A stretch of 64,000 bases of DNA from Balneola sp. (lineage in GTDB: Bacteria; Bacteroidota; Rhodothermia; Balneolales; Balneolaceae): positions 62,001-126,000 of the forward strand of contig NZMW01000011.1 of NCBI GenBank assembly GCA_002694685.1. The letters run 5' to 3'. How positions within the stretch are numbered: the stretch's first letter is position 1; each line of letters begins with the position of its first letter. Positions 16,684 through 26,102 of this stretch are shown here, piece by piece. Made by a program: the position numbers and the translations under genes. A model generated the notes under the pieces. That model worked only from the letters and a program-made list of their open reading frames with translations, was not told the DNA's origin and did no database searches.

Positions 16684-19230
16684 CTATTTCCCTTTTTCTT
16701 TAATCAAGGCAACTGCTTTATCCATCGTAAAGTCTTCGGGAGCTTCCCCGTCAGGCAGGCTGATATTCTTCTTGCCGTGCTTAATATATGGACCATAACG
16801 TCCCGTCATCACCTTAATCGGCTTTTCTGTTTCCGGGTGATCTCCAAGTTCTTTGATGGTATTGCTTCCACGCTTGGATTTAGATTTCTGAGCCAGCAAT
16901 TCTACCGCCCGATCTAATTCAATGTCCAACACACTGTCAGATTTCGGAATAGATTTGAACTTACCATCATGAACCACAAAAGGACCATAGCGTCCTACTC
17001 CAGCCTTAATAACTTTGCCGTCTTCGGGGTGATCTCCTAAAGGACGGGGAAGTTCTAATAACTTCAACGCCAGATCAATATCTACATCTTTTGGCTCCAT
17101 TCCCTTTAACAAGGAAACGCGTTTCGGCTTTTTATTCTCTTCGGTAACTTCACCTCTCTGCACATATGGACCATATCGTCCTGATAGCAAGAATATAGGT
17201 TCACCGGAATCAGGATCTTCCCCAATCGGCTTATCTTGCTCTTCGGAAATCTTGATAAGTTCTTCGAGTTTTTCTGAAGATATATCGCTGGGATCCATGT
17301 CATTTGGTAAAGAAGTCGTTACTTCTTCCCCGTCTTTTTCCATGCGGGCATAAGGTCCAAAGCGGCCTACAGCCACCTTAATTCCTTCCATACCTTCAAG
17401 CGGAAGATCGAGCAGTTTTGCTTCCTGAGGATCAATCTTATCTTCTTGTGTATCTACTTTGGCTTTCAAACCATTTTCACCGTTATAATAATCTTCCAGA
17501 TATTTCACCGGATCCTGAGTTCCACTTGCAACAGCATCCAATTTATCTTCAAGCTGAGAAGTGAAATCACTGTCTACAAGATTTGGAAAATGTTTTTCCA
17601 GCAAGGAAGAAACCGCAAAAGCAGTGAAGGAAGGTATCAATGTTTTCCCATCACTCTTCGCATATCCACGATTCTGTATCGTACTGATAATAGAGGCATA
17701 GGTACTAGGTCGCCCCACTCCTCGCTTCTCTAGTTCCTTAACCAAGGTCGCTTCCGTAAATCGGGCCGGTGGTTTGGTTTCATGGCTCACAAAGTCCAGA
17801 TCATCCAATGCTGTGGTATCACCTTCAGCCATTGGAGGAAGGTAAATCTCTTGGTTTTCGAGCGCTGCTTCCGGATCATCGCTTCCTTCTACATAAGCCC
17901 GGAAGAAGCCGGGGAATAAAATCTTTTTGCCGTTTGCGCGAAAGTCTGCATCCGTACCATTATTGGTTGCACGAATCGTAACGTTCGTAAACTCAAGCTC
18001 GGCCTGAGCCATTTGGGTTGAAATAGTTCTCTTCCAGATTAAATCATAGAGTTTAAATTCTCTATCACGTAAACCTGCCTTCTCCGGCTTTACAAACCGT
18101 GAACCCGAAGGGCGAATAGCTTCGTGAGCTTCCTGAGCTGATTTCCCTTTCTTGTTATAATTACGAACACGTTCAAATAGATACTCATCACCATACTCTT
18201 CCGTAACAGCATCGCGAGCTGCGCTGATAGCCTGACCGGAAAGTCGGGTAGAATCCGTACGCATGTAGGTGATAAATCCTTTCTCATATAATTTCTGAGC
18301 AACACTCATTGTATCACGGGCAGAGAAGCCAAACTTACGGTTCGCTTCCTGCTGCAAGGTGGATGTAATAAAAGGAGGAGATGGATTTCTCTTCTGTGTT
18401 TTCACATCCACATTAATGACAGACCATGACGCTTCTTTCAGGTCATCAACCAGGCTACTGGCTTTATCTTCATCCAGCAAAACCACATTATCAGGTTTCT
18501 TCAGCTTGCCGGTATTTTCATCAAAATCTTTACCGCTGGCTAATCTCTTTTCGTTGAGGTGCGTCAGGTCGGCATCAAACTTATCTTTGTCACCTTCTTT
18601 ATGAAGTTGGGCTTTCAAATCATAGTAGGTCGCGCTTTTGAACTTCATCCGTTCACGCTCACGTTGCACCAAAAACTCTACCGCTACCGACTGAACCCGA
18701 CCGGCTGAAAGGCCAGGAGAAATCTTCTTCCATAATAAAGGTGAAACGGTATAGCCGGCCAGCCGATCCAGAATCCGTCGCGTTTCCTGAGCATGAACCA
18801 AGTTCATGTCAATATCACGCGTATTCTCTAATGCATTTAAAACCGCTTCTTTAGTAATCTCACGAAAAACCATCCTCTTAACCGGAATTTTTGGCTTCAG
18901 GATCTCCAGCAGGTGCCAAGAAATAGCTTCCCCTTCCCGATCCTCATCCGTCGCCAGAATAAGTTCGTCAGCGTCTTTGAGTAGCTTTTTAAGTCTTGTA
19001 ACCACTTTCTTTTTGGAAGATGGAATCACATACAGAGGATCAAAACGGTCATCCACGTTGATTCCCAAATTCGACCAGCTTTCCTTTTTATACTTAGCAG
19101 GAATTTCTTTAGCTGATGAAGGAAGATCACGGATATGACCCATTGAAGAGTCTACAACGTACCCATCAGGTAAGTACTTCTTAATCGTTTTAGTTTTCGT
19201 AGGTGACTCTACAATTACAAGACTTTTCAT
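16684..19230 (-). CDS. topA: DNA topoisomerase I
   Basis: Type IA topoisomerase that relaxes negative supercoils, 848 aa. The Toprim domain opens with LVIVESPTKTKTIKKYL and includes ATDEDREGEAISWHL. The active-site tyrosine lies in FITYMRTDSTRL. In place of C4 zinc fingers, the C terminus (about 600-848) carries several short repeats around GRFGPY/GRYGPY, a pattern found in many non-enterobacterial TopA proteins. The gene is 14 bp downstream of the peroxiredoxin gene on the same strand, suggesting co-transcription. Confidence 0.97.
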   Translation of the reverse strand: MKSLVIVESPTKTKTIKKYLPDGYVVDSSMGHIRDLPSSAKEIPAKYKKESWSNLGINVDDRFDPLYVIPSSKKKVVTRLKKLLKDADELILATDEDREGEAISWHLLEILKPKIPVKRMVFREITKEAVLNALENTRDIDMNLVHAQETRRILDRLAGYTVSPLLWKKISPGLSAGRVQSVAVEFLVQRERERMKFKSATYYDLKAQLHKEGDKDKFDADLTHLNEKRLASGKDFDENTGKLKKPDNVVLLDEDKASSLVDDLKEASWSVINVDVKTQKRNPSPPFITSTLQQEANRKFGFSARDTMSVAQKLYEKGFITYMRTDSTRLSGQAISAARDAVTEEYGDEYLFERVRNYNKKGKSAQEAHEAIRPSGSRFVKPEKAGLRDREFKLYDLIWKRTISTQMAQAELEFTNVTIRATNNGTDADFRANGKKILFPGFFRAYVEGSDDPEAALENQEIYLPPMAEGDTTALDDLDFVSHETKPPARFTEATLVKELEKRGVGRPSTYASIISTIQNRGYAKSDGKTLIPSFTAFAVSSLLEKHFPNLVDSDFTSQLEDKLDAVASGTQDPVKYLEDYYNGENGLKAKVDTQEDKIDPQEAKLLDLPLEGMEGIKVAVGRFGPYARMEKDGEEVTTSLPNDMDPSDISSEKLEELIKISEEQDKPIGEDPDSGEPIFLLSGRYGPYVQRGEVTEENKKPKRVSLLKGMEPKDVDIDLALKLLELPRPLGDHPEDGKVIKAGVGRYGPFVVHDGKFKSIPKSDSVLDIELDRAVELLAQKSKSKRGSNTIKELGDHPETEKPIKVMTGRYGPYIKHGKKNISLPDGEAPEDFTMDKAVALIKEKGK

Positions 19231-19244
19231 GCAGTAATACTAAA

Positions 19245-19721
19245 TTATTTCAAACTTTTGACCAACTCTTTCATTTCAGCAGCGTGGTCTTTGGTATTCA
19301 CTTTTTCGACAGTGCCCAAAATAGTACCATCTGTATCAATAACAAAGGCCGAACGCGATGGAGCTTCATACTCTCTGCCATACATCTTTTTTTCTACGAC
19401 TGAATCGGTAGCCTGGGCAAATTTATAGTCAGGGTCTGAAACTAACGTAAAATCAATTCCCTGTTTTTCTGCATATCGTTTATGAGAACCACAGGTGTCC
19501 TTACTAATAGCCACTAAATTATATCCATGTTCCTTGAACCATTCTGCCTCATCAGCAAGATCTTTTGTTTGGCGATCGCAGCCACCAGTGTTGTTCTTCA
19601 TATACACTGATACAATTGTGGGTTGATCCAGCAGGTCAGCGAAATTAAGTTCTTTTTCTTCCCCATTTTGTACCGCTTTTATGGTGAAGTTGAAGTCTGC
19701 TTTTGATCCTTGTTCAATCAT
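19245..19721 (-). CDS. Peroxiredoxin of the Bcp/PrxQ (AhpC/TSA) family
   Basis: Thiol peroxidase of about 158 aa. The frame is open from 19787, but the Met at 19721 (MIEQGSKADFNFT) matches where family members start, so the extra 22 codons are probably untranslated. The peroxidatic cysteine sits in NTGGCDRQ, replacing the usual TPGCT, and a second cysteine lies in ISKDTCGSHKRY. The thioredoxin-like core ends with the strand AFVIDTDGTILG. It probably reduces hydroperoxides in the cytoplasm with thioredoxin. It precedes topA by 14 bp. Confidence 0.85.
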   Translation of the reverse strand: MIEQGSKADFNFTIKAVQNGEEKELNFADLLDQPTIVSVYMKNNTGGCDRQTKDLADEAEWFKEHGYNLVAISKDTCGSHKRYAEKQGIDFTLVSDPDYKFAQATDSVVEKKMYGREYEAPSRSAFVIDTDGTILGTVEKVNTKDHAAEMKELVKSLK

Positions 19722-19859
19722 GAGTCTATAAATCTTTGGGTTTTGCGTTGGGATGGAATAACTGGATTTAAGGACGAATTCGTTCAATGCTTATTGACAG
19801 ATTTAGGAACTGAAGAGTTTTTTCCTCTTTCATTATTTTAAATCTGAGTTAAACTACAC

Positions 19860-19961
19860 CTTCCTCGAATTGGCCTGACAATTGAAGAGAATCTCAGAGC
19901 TTTATTAAAAAACTATCTGCCCATAACCATTCATCAGACGAGCGTAAGTCGTCGGATGAAG
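19860..19961 (-). repeat. Two-hairpin intergenic repeat, family 2, degenerate copy
   Basis: Hairpin 1 is clear: CATCAGACGA (19932-19941) pairs with TCGTCGGATG (19949-19958) with one mismatch. The hairpin 2 half is degenerate and shortened. Orientation is reverse relative to copy A. Confidence 0.65.
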
Positions 19962-20078
19962 TGCGTTGGTAGTCGTTATTTACTTAAGGCTGCCCAGCCA
20001 GCTCCCGACAAAAATTGCAGACGCTGAGATAAAGAAAATATACGAATCGGTTTTTCGAATGCCATGATAGAAAAAGCC

Positions 20079-20222
20079 CAAGAATTCGTCCGACCACTAA
20101 ACCTAGCTTGAAAGTTAGACCCTACATCGAAGTGGTCTGACGATTGGAAGTAGCAAGAAAAGTTGACAAAGAGATTGTACCCTACACCATTCTTCAGACG
20201 AACTGGGAGTCGTCGGATGAAG
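20079..20222 (-). repeat. Two-hairpin intergenic repeat, family 2, copy B
   Basis: Full-length reverse-orientation copy. It runs from AATTCGTCCGACCACTAA to GTCGTCGGATGAAG and contains both hairpins seen in copy A. Confidence 0.85.
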
Positions 20223-20227
20223 TTCCG

Positions 20228-20292
20228 GACTCGTCCGACCACTGAACAAGCTTAGTATTTCTAATTCTACCTCGTAATGGTTTGACGATTTA
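20228..20292 (-). repeat. Two-hairpin intergenic repeat, family 2, partial copy
   Basis: Only the hairpin 2 end is present: CTCGTCCGACCACT ... AATGGTTTGACGA. It lies immediately beside copy B in the same orientation. Confidence 0.6.
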
Positions 20293-20326
20293 TTAAGCCG
20301 CATAACAACTTTTTTAAATATCTCCA

Positions 20327-20890
20327 TCATCCCCGCCACAGTAAAAACTTAGCCACCGCCGCTACCACCAGCGAGTGATGCACTTCTCCCCGATTCACCA
20401 TCTCAAGGAAATCATCGAGTGGCATCAGGTGTACATTAATACGCTCGTTTCCGTCCAGTTTTTGCTCCTGAACTTTTTTGCAGTTTTTGATTACATAGGT
20501 GTAGGTATAATTGGTGAGCATTGCCGGATTAGAACTCACCCTGCCCAAGTCAACAAATTCATCGCCGGCATAACCGGTTTCTTCAAGCAGCTCCCGTTTA
20601 CAGGTTTCAAGCGGGCTTTCACCCAGATCAATCATCCCTCCGGGAAGCTCTAAGGTAGGCTCCTCAATTCCATAGCGATACTGCTCTACCAGTACAATTT
20701 CATTTTCTTCGGTTAACGGAATTACATTTATCCAGTCAGGAGCTTCTATAATGGAGAAAGTAGCTTTGTGATCTTCCGACTTAATCTTCATATCCCGACT
20801 TAAAAGTTTGAATATATTCGTCGTATATTTGACCTCTTCATCTGTGGTAACCCACGGTTCAATTGTAAATGAAAAATCACTGCTACTCAT
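20327..20890 (-). CDS. NUDIX hydrolase (ADP-ribose pyrophosphatase-like)
   Basis: Hydrolyses a nucleoside diphosphate linked to another group; 187 aa. The Nudix box GX5EX7REUXEEXGU is complete (from GGMIDLGESPLETCK through RELLEETGYAG). The upstream strand IVLVEQYRYG is typical of the ADP-ribose pyrophosphatase (NudF-like) group, so ADP-ribose is a likely substrate. The start codon directly abuts that of the divergent amn gene, leaving no intergenic DNA. Confidence 0.88.
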   Translation of the reverse strand: MSSSDFSFTIEPWVTTDEEVKYTTNIFKLLSRDMKIKSEDHKATFSIIEAPDWINVIPLTEENEIVLVEQYRYGIEEPTLELPGGMIDLGESPLETCKRELLEETGYAGDEFVDLGRVSSNPAMLTNYTYTYVIKNCKKVQEQKLDGNERINVHLMPLDDFLEMVNRGEVHHSLVVAAVAKFLLWRG

Positions 20891-22072
20891 ATGTCAGACA
20901 CGCTCAAATTGGTTAAAGATCAGTTTTCCACGGAGGCAGAACTTAAAAAAGCTATCGATAAAGCGTGCGATTTGATGGAGGAAATTTACGATTCTGGCCA
21001 ATACCCCAAGATGATTGTTGAACGTACCTGGAGTCAACACAACCCTATTATTGACGGCGAACTTGCTCAACCCAAAGCTTACCGCTGGTATTTAAAGCGT
21101 GAAATTGAGCGACTGGTGACAAACGGAGCCACGGTTTTTGTAAAGCCTTCCCGCGATGTACTCCCATTAAACAATCCAGATTTATTTGATAACCTGGATG
21201 AAAATGACTGGGACATCACCCAAAAAAAACTCTTTCTATTTCGGGCTGAACGCATTGACATTTCGCTCGACCGACTTGAACATTACACCGGAACCAAGCC
21301 TGAAGATTTCCAGCGATATATTCTTTTCACTAACTATGACATGCACGTGGAAGTATTTCTGGACAAATTTCCGGATTGCGTAAAGCCAGCCCGAGCCGGT
21401 GTTCAGATGCCAGCTTATCATCACAAAATGGACAACAACTCCGGACTTACTCTCATTAACATCGGAGTTGGACCTTCCAATGCAAAAACCATTACCGATC
21501 ATGTTGGAGTACTCCGACCGGATGCCATGGTTATGGTTGGTCACTGTGGCGGACTTCGAAACCACCAGGGGATAGGTGACTTTGTTCTAGCCAACGGGTA
21601 CTACCGCGCTGATAAAGTGCTGGACGACTTGTTCCCAATCGGCATTCCCATTTCCCCAAACTACGTGCTCAACCGATATCTAAAAGAAGTGCTCGATCAG
21701 CATGAGATGGAGCACCGAATTGGAACCGTATATACTACCGCCAACCGAAACTGGGAGTTTTCTAAAGCGAAGTCGGTAGAGGAAATTCACATGAGCCGAA
21801 GCGTCGCAATTGATATGGAATCTTCGACAGTGGCTACTAATGGGTTCCGATATCGTATTCCTCATGCTACTCTTCTTTGCGTGAGTGATAAACCACTTCA
21901 CGGCAAACCTAAGCTATCAGGTGCAGCACAGTCCTTTTACCAAAACTCTAAAGAGATGCATCTGGAAATGGTAATCGAAGCCCTTCAAATGGTGAAAGAT
22001 TCCTATCCGGAAGGACTGCCCAACTCCAGCATCCGTGCCTTCAACGAACCCCTTATGGGCGGAAGTGGGTGA
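20891..22072 (+). CDS. amn: AMP nucleosidase
   Basis: Splits AMP into adenine and ribose 5-phosphate, part of purine salvage; 393 aa. The N-terminal Amn-specific domain (residues 1-160) is followed by a nucleoside-phosphorylase-like domain with IGVGPSNAKTITDH, MVMVGHCGGL and the ribose-binding region SVAIDMESSTVATNGFRY, then the catalytic-loop Asp in LCVSDKPLHGKPK. The length is somewhat shorter than the 484 aa E. coli enzyme. It is divergent from the NUDIX gene with abutting start codons; both act on nucleotides. Confidence 0.88.
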   Translation: MSDTLKLVKDQFSTEAELKKAIDKACDLMEEIYDSGQYPKMIVERTWSQHNPIIDGELAQPKAYRWYLKREIERLVTNGATVFVKPSRDVLPLNNPDLFDNLDENDWDITQKKLFLFRAERIDISLDRLEHYTGTKPEDFQRYILFTNYDMHVEVFLDKFPDCVKPARAGVQMPAYHHKMDNNSGLTLINIGVGPSNAKTITDHVGVLRPDAMVMVGHCGGLRNHQGIGDFVLANGYYRADKVLDDLFPIGIPISPNYVLNRYLKEVLDQHEMEHRIGTVYTTANRNWEFSKAKSVEEIHMSRSVAIDMESSTVATNGFRYRIPHATLLCVSDKPLHGKPKLSGAAQSFYQNSKEMHLEMVIEALQMVKDSYPEGLPNSSIRAFNEPLMGGSG

Positions 22073-22159
22073 ACGCTGAACACTCAACATTGAACAAAGA
22101 ATGTTGAGGTAATTGGCATATTGCTCTTTTAACTGTTGGGGATTTTTATAGAATAAGTT

Positions 22160-22256
22160 GTCATTCCTGCGAAGGCAGGAATCTGGATATCTCCAACGGC
22201 CATAATAGTTTTCCTTAATCAAACATCCAGATCTCGGGCATTCGCCGCGAGATGAC
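22160..22256. repeat. GTCAT...ATGAC intergenic repeat, family 1
   Basis: The element starts GTCATTCCTGCGAAGGCAGG and ends CGCGAGATGAC, with complementary ends. Related elements lie at 35451-35550, 36320-36413, 43060-43147 and 49121-49253. Confidence 0.75.
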
Positions 22257-22341
22257 AGCTTCTGAAATCAACCTTTCTCAAAAAAATCTGTAAGGAATTC
22301 TTTTTAAACCGCTCTGACTAAAGAAAAACAAGCAGAGCACC

Positions 22342-23058
22342 ATGACACATGAAGAATCCTTTTCCATCGAACACTTCCACAGCCGGACGGTTAAAGACAT
22401 GCAGCCGGATGAACAACCCCGTGAGAAGCTCATGCGCTACGGCGCCGATTCCCTTTCCGACTCCGAACTACTCGCCATCCTGATCCGCACCGGCACCAAA
22501 AAGCTAAATGTTATTGAAACAGCAAAAGCATTACTGACTCAGTTTGATGGATTACATAATCTCGTTCGGAGAGACTGGCAAGCCCTAAAAGTGATTCCCG
22601 GTATTGCTAAGGTGAAGGCCATCACGTTAGAGGCTGCATTCGAATTAGCCCGACGAATTCAGGTCGCAAACCTGGGCGAAGAAATTCAGATTACTTCGCC
22701 GGAAGATGTAAATGCCTATTTTGCCCCGAAGCTCCGGCACCTAAATAAAGAAACCTTTCTCGTCGCCTTTTTGAATAACGCCAAGATACTTACAGGCTTT
22801 CAGCGCATAAGCAGCGGTGGCAAAACAGCAACTATTGTTGATCCGGCGGAAGTCATGCGGCAGGCCGTCCTCAACGAGGCCAACTCCATCATCCTCATCC
22901 ACAACCACCCTTCCGGTAACGACAAAGCCTCAACCGCAGATATACAACTCACCAAACGACTTTCTGAATGCGGTAAGTTACTTTCTATTCCGGTTGATGA
23001 TCATGTGATTATAGCGGGTTATAAGTTCGTAAGCCTGAAGAGCGAAGGATTGTTTTAG
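22342..23058 (+). CDS. radC: RadC family JAB1/MPN protein
   Basis: JAMM-fold metalloprotein of 238 aa, the usual RadC length. The N-terminal UPF0758 helix-hairpin-helix region contains RPREKLMRYGADSLSDSELLAIL-type sequence (here from EQPREKLM) and IPGIAKVKAITLEA. The JAMM motif appears as HNHPSGNDKASTAD. Despite the name, a role in DNA repair is not established for the family. The start ATG follows a 269 bp spacer containing a family 1 repeat. Confidence 0.95.
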   Translation: MTHEESFSIEHFHSRTVKDMQPDEQPREKLMRYGADSLSDSELLAILIRTGTKKLNVIETAKALLTQFDGLHNLVRRDWQALKVIPGIAKVKAITLEAAFELARRIQVANLGEEIQITSPEDVNAYFAPKLRHLNKETFLVAFLNNAKILTGFQRISSGGKTATIVDPAEVMRQAVLNEANSIILIHNHPSGNDKASTADIQLTKRLSECGKLLSIPVDDHVIIAGYKFVSLKSEGLF

Positions 23059-23128
23059 CGAGTAAGACCTTTGCCAATAAATTGTCTATTTTTGGGAGCA
23101 TTAGAACTCAACATTATTTAAAGGCTTT

Positions 23129-23671
23129 ATGATTTACGAATTCCTGAAACGCTCCCCTCAATTTGATGAGACTGCTTTTGTGGCTCCAAGTGCAGATATA
23201 ATTGGTGATGTAACCCTTGGCAAAGAATGCAGCGTTTGGTTTAATACAACTATTCGCGGGGATGTGAATTACATTCAAATTGGTGACCAAAGTAATATTC
23301 AGGACAATGTGTGTATTCACGTTATGAACCAAACCGGGCCTACTATAATCGGTGAGAAGGTGACGGTTGGACACGGAGCCGTTGTGCATGGTTGCACCAT
23401 CAAAGATCGTGTACTTGTTGGAATCAATGCGACTATTTTAGATGAAGCGGTCATTGAATCGGATGTCATTATCGCAGCCGGGTCACTGGTGCCTCCCGGA
23501 AAAACCCTCGAAAGTGGCTTTATGTATATGGGTTCTCCGGCCAAAAAAACCAGAAAGCTTACTGAAGAAGAAATAGCTTCCATTCCTAAATACGCCACTA
23601 ACTACATCAAATATTCCCGAGCGTATCAACAAAAAGATACTTACGACGACAATCCTTTCTACTCGAAGTAA
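23129..23671 (+). CDS. Gamma-carbonic anhydrase-like hexapeptide protein
   Basis: Left-handed beta-helix protein of 180 aa. Hexapeptide repeats run through most of the chain (IGDVTLGKECSVWFNTTIRGD, VTVGHGAVVHGCTI). Candidate zinc-ligand histidines lie in NVCIHVM and VGHGAVVHG, the positions expected for the gamma-class. The family (YrdA/PaaY/CaiE-like) includes active and inactive anhydrases, so activity is inferred. It is 70 bp after radC and upstream of hemW on the same strand. Confidence 0.9.
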   Translation: MIYEFLKRSPQFDETAFVAPSADIIGDVTLGKECSVWFNTTIRGDVNYIQIGDQSNIQDNVCIHVMNQTGPTIIGEKVTVGHGAVVHGCTIKDRVLVGINATILDEAVIESDVIIAAGSLVPPGKTLESGFMYMGSPAKKTRKLTEEEIASIPKYATNYIKYSRAYQQKDTYDDNPFYSK

Positions 23672-23688
23672 TTGGCAATGCTGAATCA

Positions 23689-23719
23689 TGGATTTTGAAT
23701 GAATTTAGTTCAAAATCCA
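23689..23719. repeat. Hairpin just upstream of hemW
   Basis: TGGATTTTGAA (23689-23699) is exactly complementary to TTCAAAATCCA (23709-23719). It covers the in-frame ATG at 23695, which is another reason to place the hemW start downstream at 23743. Confidence 0.65.
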
Positions 23720-23742
23720 TAATTTATAATTCAAAATTCCCC

Positions 23743-24879
23743 ATGAGCGGCATCTATATCCACATTCCTTTCTGTAAACAAGCCTGCTCGTACTGCGATT
23801 TCTATTTCGTGACCCGGCATCAGCAGAAACAGGACTTTGTGGATGAGCTGATTAAAGAAATTCAGGCCAAAAAAGATACCCGATTTACACATGAACCCGT
23901 TCGCACCATCTATTTTGGTGGCGGAACTCCTTCTCTTCTCAGCCCGCAACAAGTGGAATCTATTCTTGAAGCTATCCATTCTGTTTTCAATGTAGGGCTG
24001 GAAGAAATCACCCTCGAAATCAATCCGGATGATGTAAGCAGAGATTATTTGGCTGGGCTGAAGTCCGCTGGCATTAACCGTGCAAGCATGGGCGTTCAGT
24101 CGTTCAATCCCGATCTCCTGAAGTTTATGAATCGAGCCCATACATCAGAAGAAGCGCTGCAATGCCTTGAGATGTTAAGAGATTCTGCTTTCAAGGTTTT
24201 TACGGTTGATTTAATCTATGGAAACCCGGGGCAATCACTCGATATCTTACAACAGGACATTGAAACCATTCTTCAATTTAACCCTCCTCATGTTTCGGCT
24301 TATTCCTTGACCATTGAGCCTCAAACCCGACTGGGTAAACAGGTTAAACTTGGCCGCCTCATCCCTCCAAAGGATGATACCGTTTCAGATCATTTTGATT
24401 TAGTGGTCGATAAGCTTGGTGAGGCCGGTATTTATCAGTATGAGGTTAGCAATTATGCGCGGCCGGGCAGTGAGGCTGTTCATAATTCCAATTACTGGCG
24501 CCATGAAAATTATCTGGGTTTGGGTCCCGGAGCTCATTCATTTTGGTGGAATGAGGATAAAAGAACAGCTCAACGGTGGAGTAATGAGGGCAATCTAAAA
24601 AACTACCTGAATGAAGGCTGGAGAAACCCCCATGAACTTGAAACACTTAACCTTTCTGACCTTGCGGAAGAGCGTCTTATGCTTGGCCTTAGAACCAAAA
24701 AGGGGCTTGATGTGGATTCGCTGAAAACAAACTATCAGTTTAGCCTAAGCAACCAGCAGAAGTCTTATCTGGAAAAGCTTCAGAAAAATGGAAAGGCAGA
24801 ACTTGGTCAGCGTATTCAGCTAACTACTGAAGGGCTTAAAATAGCCGACTCCATTCTCCTCGATTTAATAACAATCTAG
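23743..24879 (+). CDS. hemW: Radical SAM protein HemW (heme chaperone, CPDH-like)
   Basis: Radical SAM protein of 378 aa. Start 23743 (MSGIYIHIPFCKQACSYCDF) is chosen over the frame start at 23695, which lies in a hairpin. The iron-sulfur motif CxxxCxxC is CKQACSYC, followed by the SAM-binding GGGTPSLL. The heme-binding HNxxYW motif is present (HNSNYW), separating HemW from true coproporphyrinogen oxidase HemN, which also needs a different N terminus. It is convergent with the HU-LysM gene with 8 bp between stops. Confidence 0.92.
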   Translation: MSGIYIHIPFCKQACSYCDFYFVTRHQQKQDFVDELIKEIQAKKDTRFTHEPVRTIYFGGGTPSLLSPQQVESILEAIHSVFNVGLEEITLEINPDDVSRDYLAGLKSAGINRASMGVQSFNPDLLKFMNRAHTSEEALQCLEMLRDSAFKVFTVDLIYGNPGQSLDILQQDIETILQFNPPHVSAYSLTIEPQTRLGKQVKLGRLIPPKDDTVSDHFDLVVDKLGEAGIYQYEVSNYARPGSEAVHNSNYWRHENYLGLGPGAHSFWWNEDKRTAQRWSNEGNLKNYLNEGWRNPHELETLNLSDLAEERLMLGLRTKKGLDVDSLKTNYQFSLSNQQKSYLEKLQKNGKAELGQRIQLTTEGLKIADSILLDLITI

Positions 24880-24887
24880 TTTTAAAA

Positions 24888-26102
24888 CTACTCTGTCCCC
24901 AACCGCTCCCACTTTTTAGCAAACCGCGCATACTCTTCAGCTTTATCTGTCCGCCCAAATTTTTCATAAGCTTCTGCAACAAGTGCAGTTGCTTCAGCAA
25001 GTCGCTGATAATCACTTGGGGTTGGGTTTTCAGCTGTCCCTTCAAGTTCCGGAACTCTTAACTTCACTCTATTGGCCAATGAGTCGGGATGTGTTTCTAA
25101 AGAAAAATTCTCCTGATAGATAAGTGGCCAGAACCTCGACATGCCATAAACCTTCTCCGCAATCACCCAGAACCATTCGTTTTGGTTGACCTCATAAATA
25201 TTAGACATGGACTCCGTTTCAGGCTGTGAAACCGGCTGTATAGATTCCTGACCTGTCTCAACCATTTCAGTCTCCATGGTGCTTTCTGGATTAACCGCAG
25301 CTCCCTGTTCAGCTCCCGATTCTACCTTCTCCAGATTATTGCTTTCGTTGTTAGTAGCGGGTTGAGGGTTCACGGGCTGCTCAACCGCGGCTTGCTGTGG
25401 AGTGTAAGTAGCAGGCTCTGTCCGTAAAAAGAACCACCAGATTGAAACCATCGCAATTGCAAAAATTGCAGCAATAGCCATGATTAAAACCATGTTGCTA
25501 CCTTTTTCTTCCTCAACAACGGGTTCCTCTGTCTCCTCTTCAAATTCAATCTTTTCCTCTGGCTCAGGGTCATCTGGCGAATCCGGCTCCTCTTCAGGCT
25601 CATCAAAGGCAAAAGGATTATCTTTTATGTCATTATCGGTCTCTTTTTCATCCTCTTTATCAGAAGCTGCTTCATCAAATTGGAAAATCGTTTCTGCTAC
25701 CTTTTCCTCAGGCTGTTCCTCTTTTTGCTCAGGTTCATTGCTTACGATTTCCGGTTCCTGCTTCTCCTCCTTCTCTTCTTTTTCACCCAAAAGCTCCGTT
25801 TCGAGGTGAGCATATTTCGCATTCACCTTTTCTTTTAATGCCTTGTATGGAGTGAATGATACCCGATTGTGCGCCGGTATCGTTATAGGCTCTCCCGTTT
25901 GGGGATTTTGACCCTGCCGTTCGGCTACTCTTTTTACCTTAAAGCTTCCAAAGTTAGTGATGGATGCTTTCCCTGTATCCTCCAGCGCTTTTTTAACCAA
26001 ACCGATTAAGGCTTTAGAAAAGGCTTCACTTTTTTGCTTGCTGAAATCGGTTTCCCGCGATAAGGCTTCTATAATCTCGGCATAGGTGACTTTATTACTC
26101 AT
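24888..26102 (-). CDS. HU-domain / transmembrane / LysM-like fusion protein
   Basis: Protein of 404 aa, counting from the Met at 26102 that overlaps the upstream HU gene (ATGAGTAA). Residues 1-97 form a HU/IHF domain with the DNA-arm region ERQGQNPQTGEPITIPA. Residues ~98-203 are a very acidic Glu/Pro-rich linker. A single transmembrane helix spans ~204-226 (MVLIMAIAAIFAIAMVSIWW). A Gln/Asn/Glu-rich spacer leads to a LysM-like segment (~302-350: WFWVIAEKVYGMSRFWPLIY, then VKLRVPEL), and a C-terminal helical pair ends the chain. The layout suggests DNA binding in the cytoplasm and cell-wall contact in the periplasm; that role is inferred. Confidence 0.85.
   Translation of the reverse strand: MSNKVTYAEIIEALSRETDFSKQKSEAFSKALIGLVKKALEDTGKASITNFGSFKVKRVAERQGQNPQTGEPITIPAHNRVSFTPYKALKEKVNAKYAHLETELLGEKEEKEEKQEPEIVSNEPEQKEEQPEEKVAETIFQFDEAASDKEDEKETDNDIKDNPFAFDEPEEEPDSPDDPEPEEKIEFEEETEEPVVEEEKGSNMVLIMAIAAIFAIAMVSIWWFFLRTEPATYTPQQAAVEQPVNPQPATNNESNNLEKVESGAEQGAAVNPESTMETEMVETGQESIQPVSQPETESMSNIYEVNQNEWFWVIAEKVYGMSRFWPLIYQENFSLETHPDSLANRVKLRVPELEGTAENPTPSDYQRLAEATALVAEAYEKFGRTDKAEEYARFAKKWERLGTE

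Larger units (their letters stand above)
19722..20326. other. Repeat-filled spacer between NUDIX and peroxiredoxin genes
   Basis: About 600 bp without a convincing gene. It holds three copies or partial copies of the two-hairpin repeat, all in reverse orientation. Open frames here are short and built from repeat sequence. Confidence 0.7.

Noticed and set aside
22342-23058. RadC as a marker of a mobile element or defence island
   Set aside because: Full-length chromosomal RadC beside housekeeping genes (amn, hemW); no phage or plasmid genes nearby.
25480-25809. + strand Ser-rich open frame of 109 codons
   Set aside because: It is the antisense of the acidic Glu-rich linker of the HU-TM-LysM gene and has no independent support.
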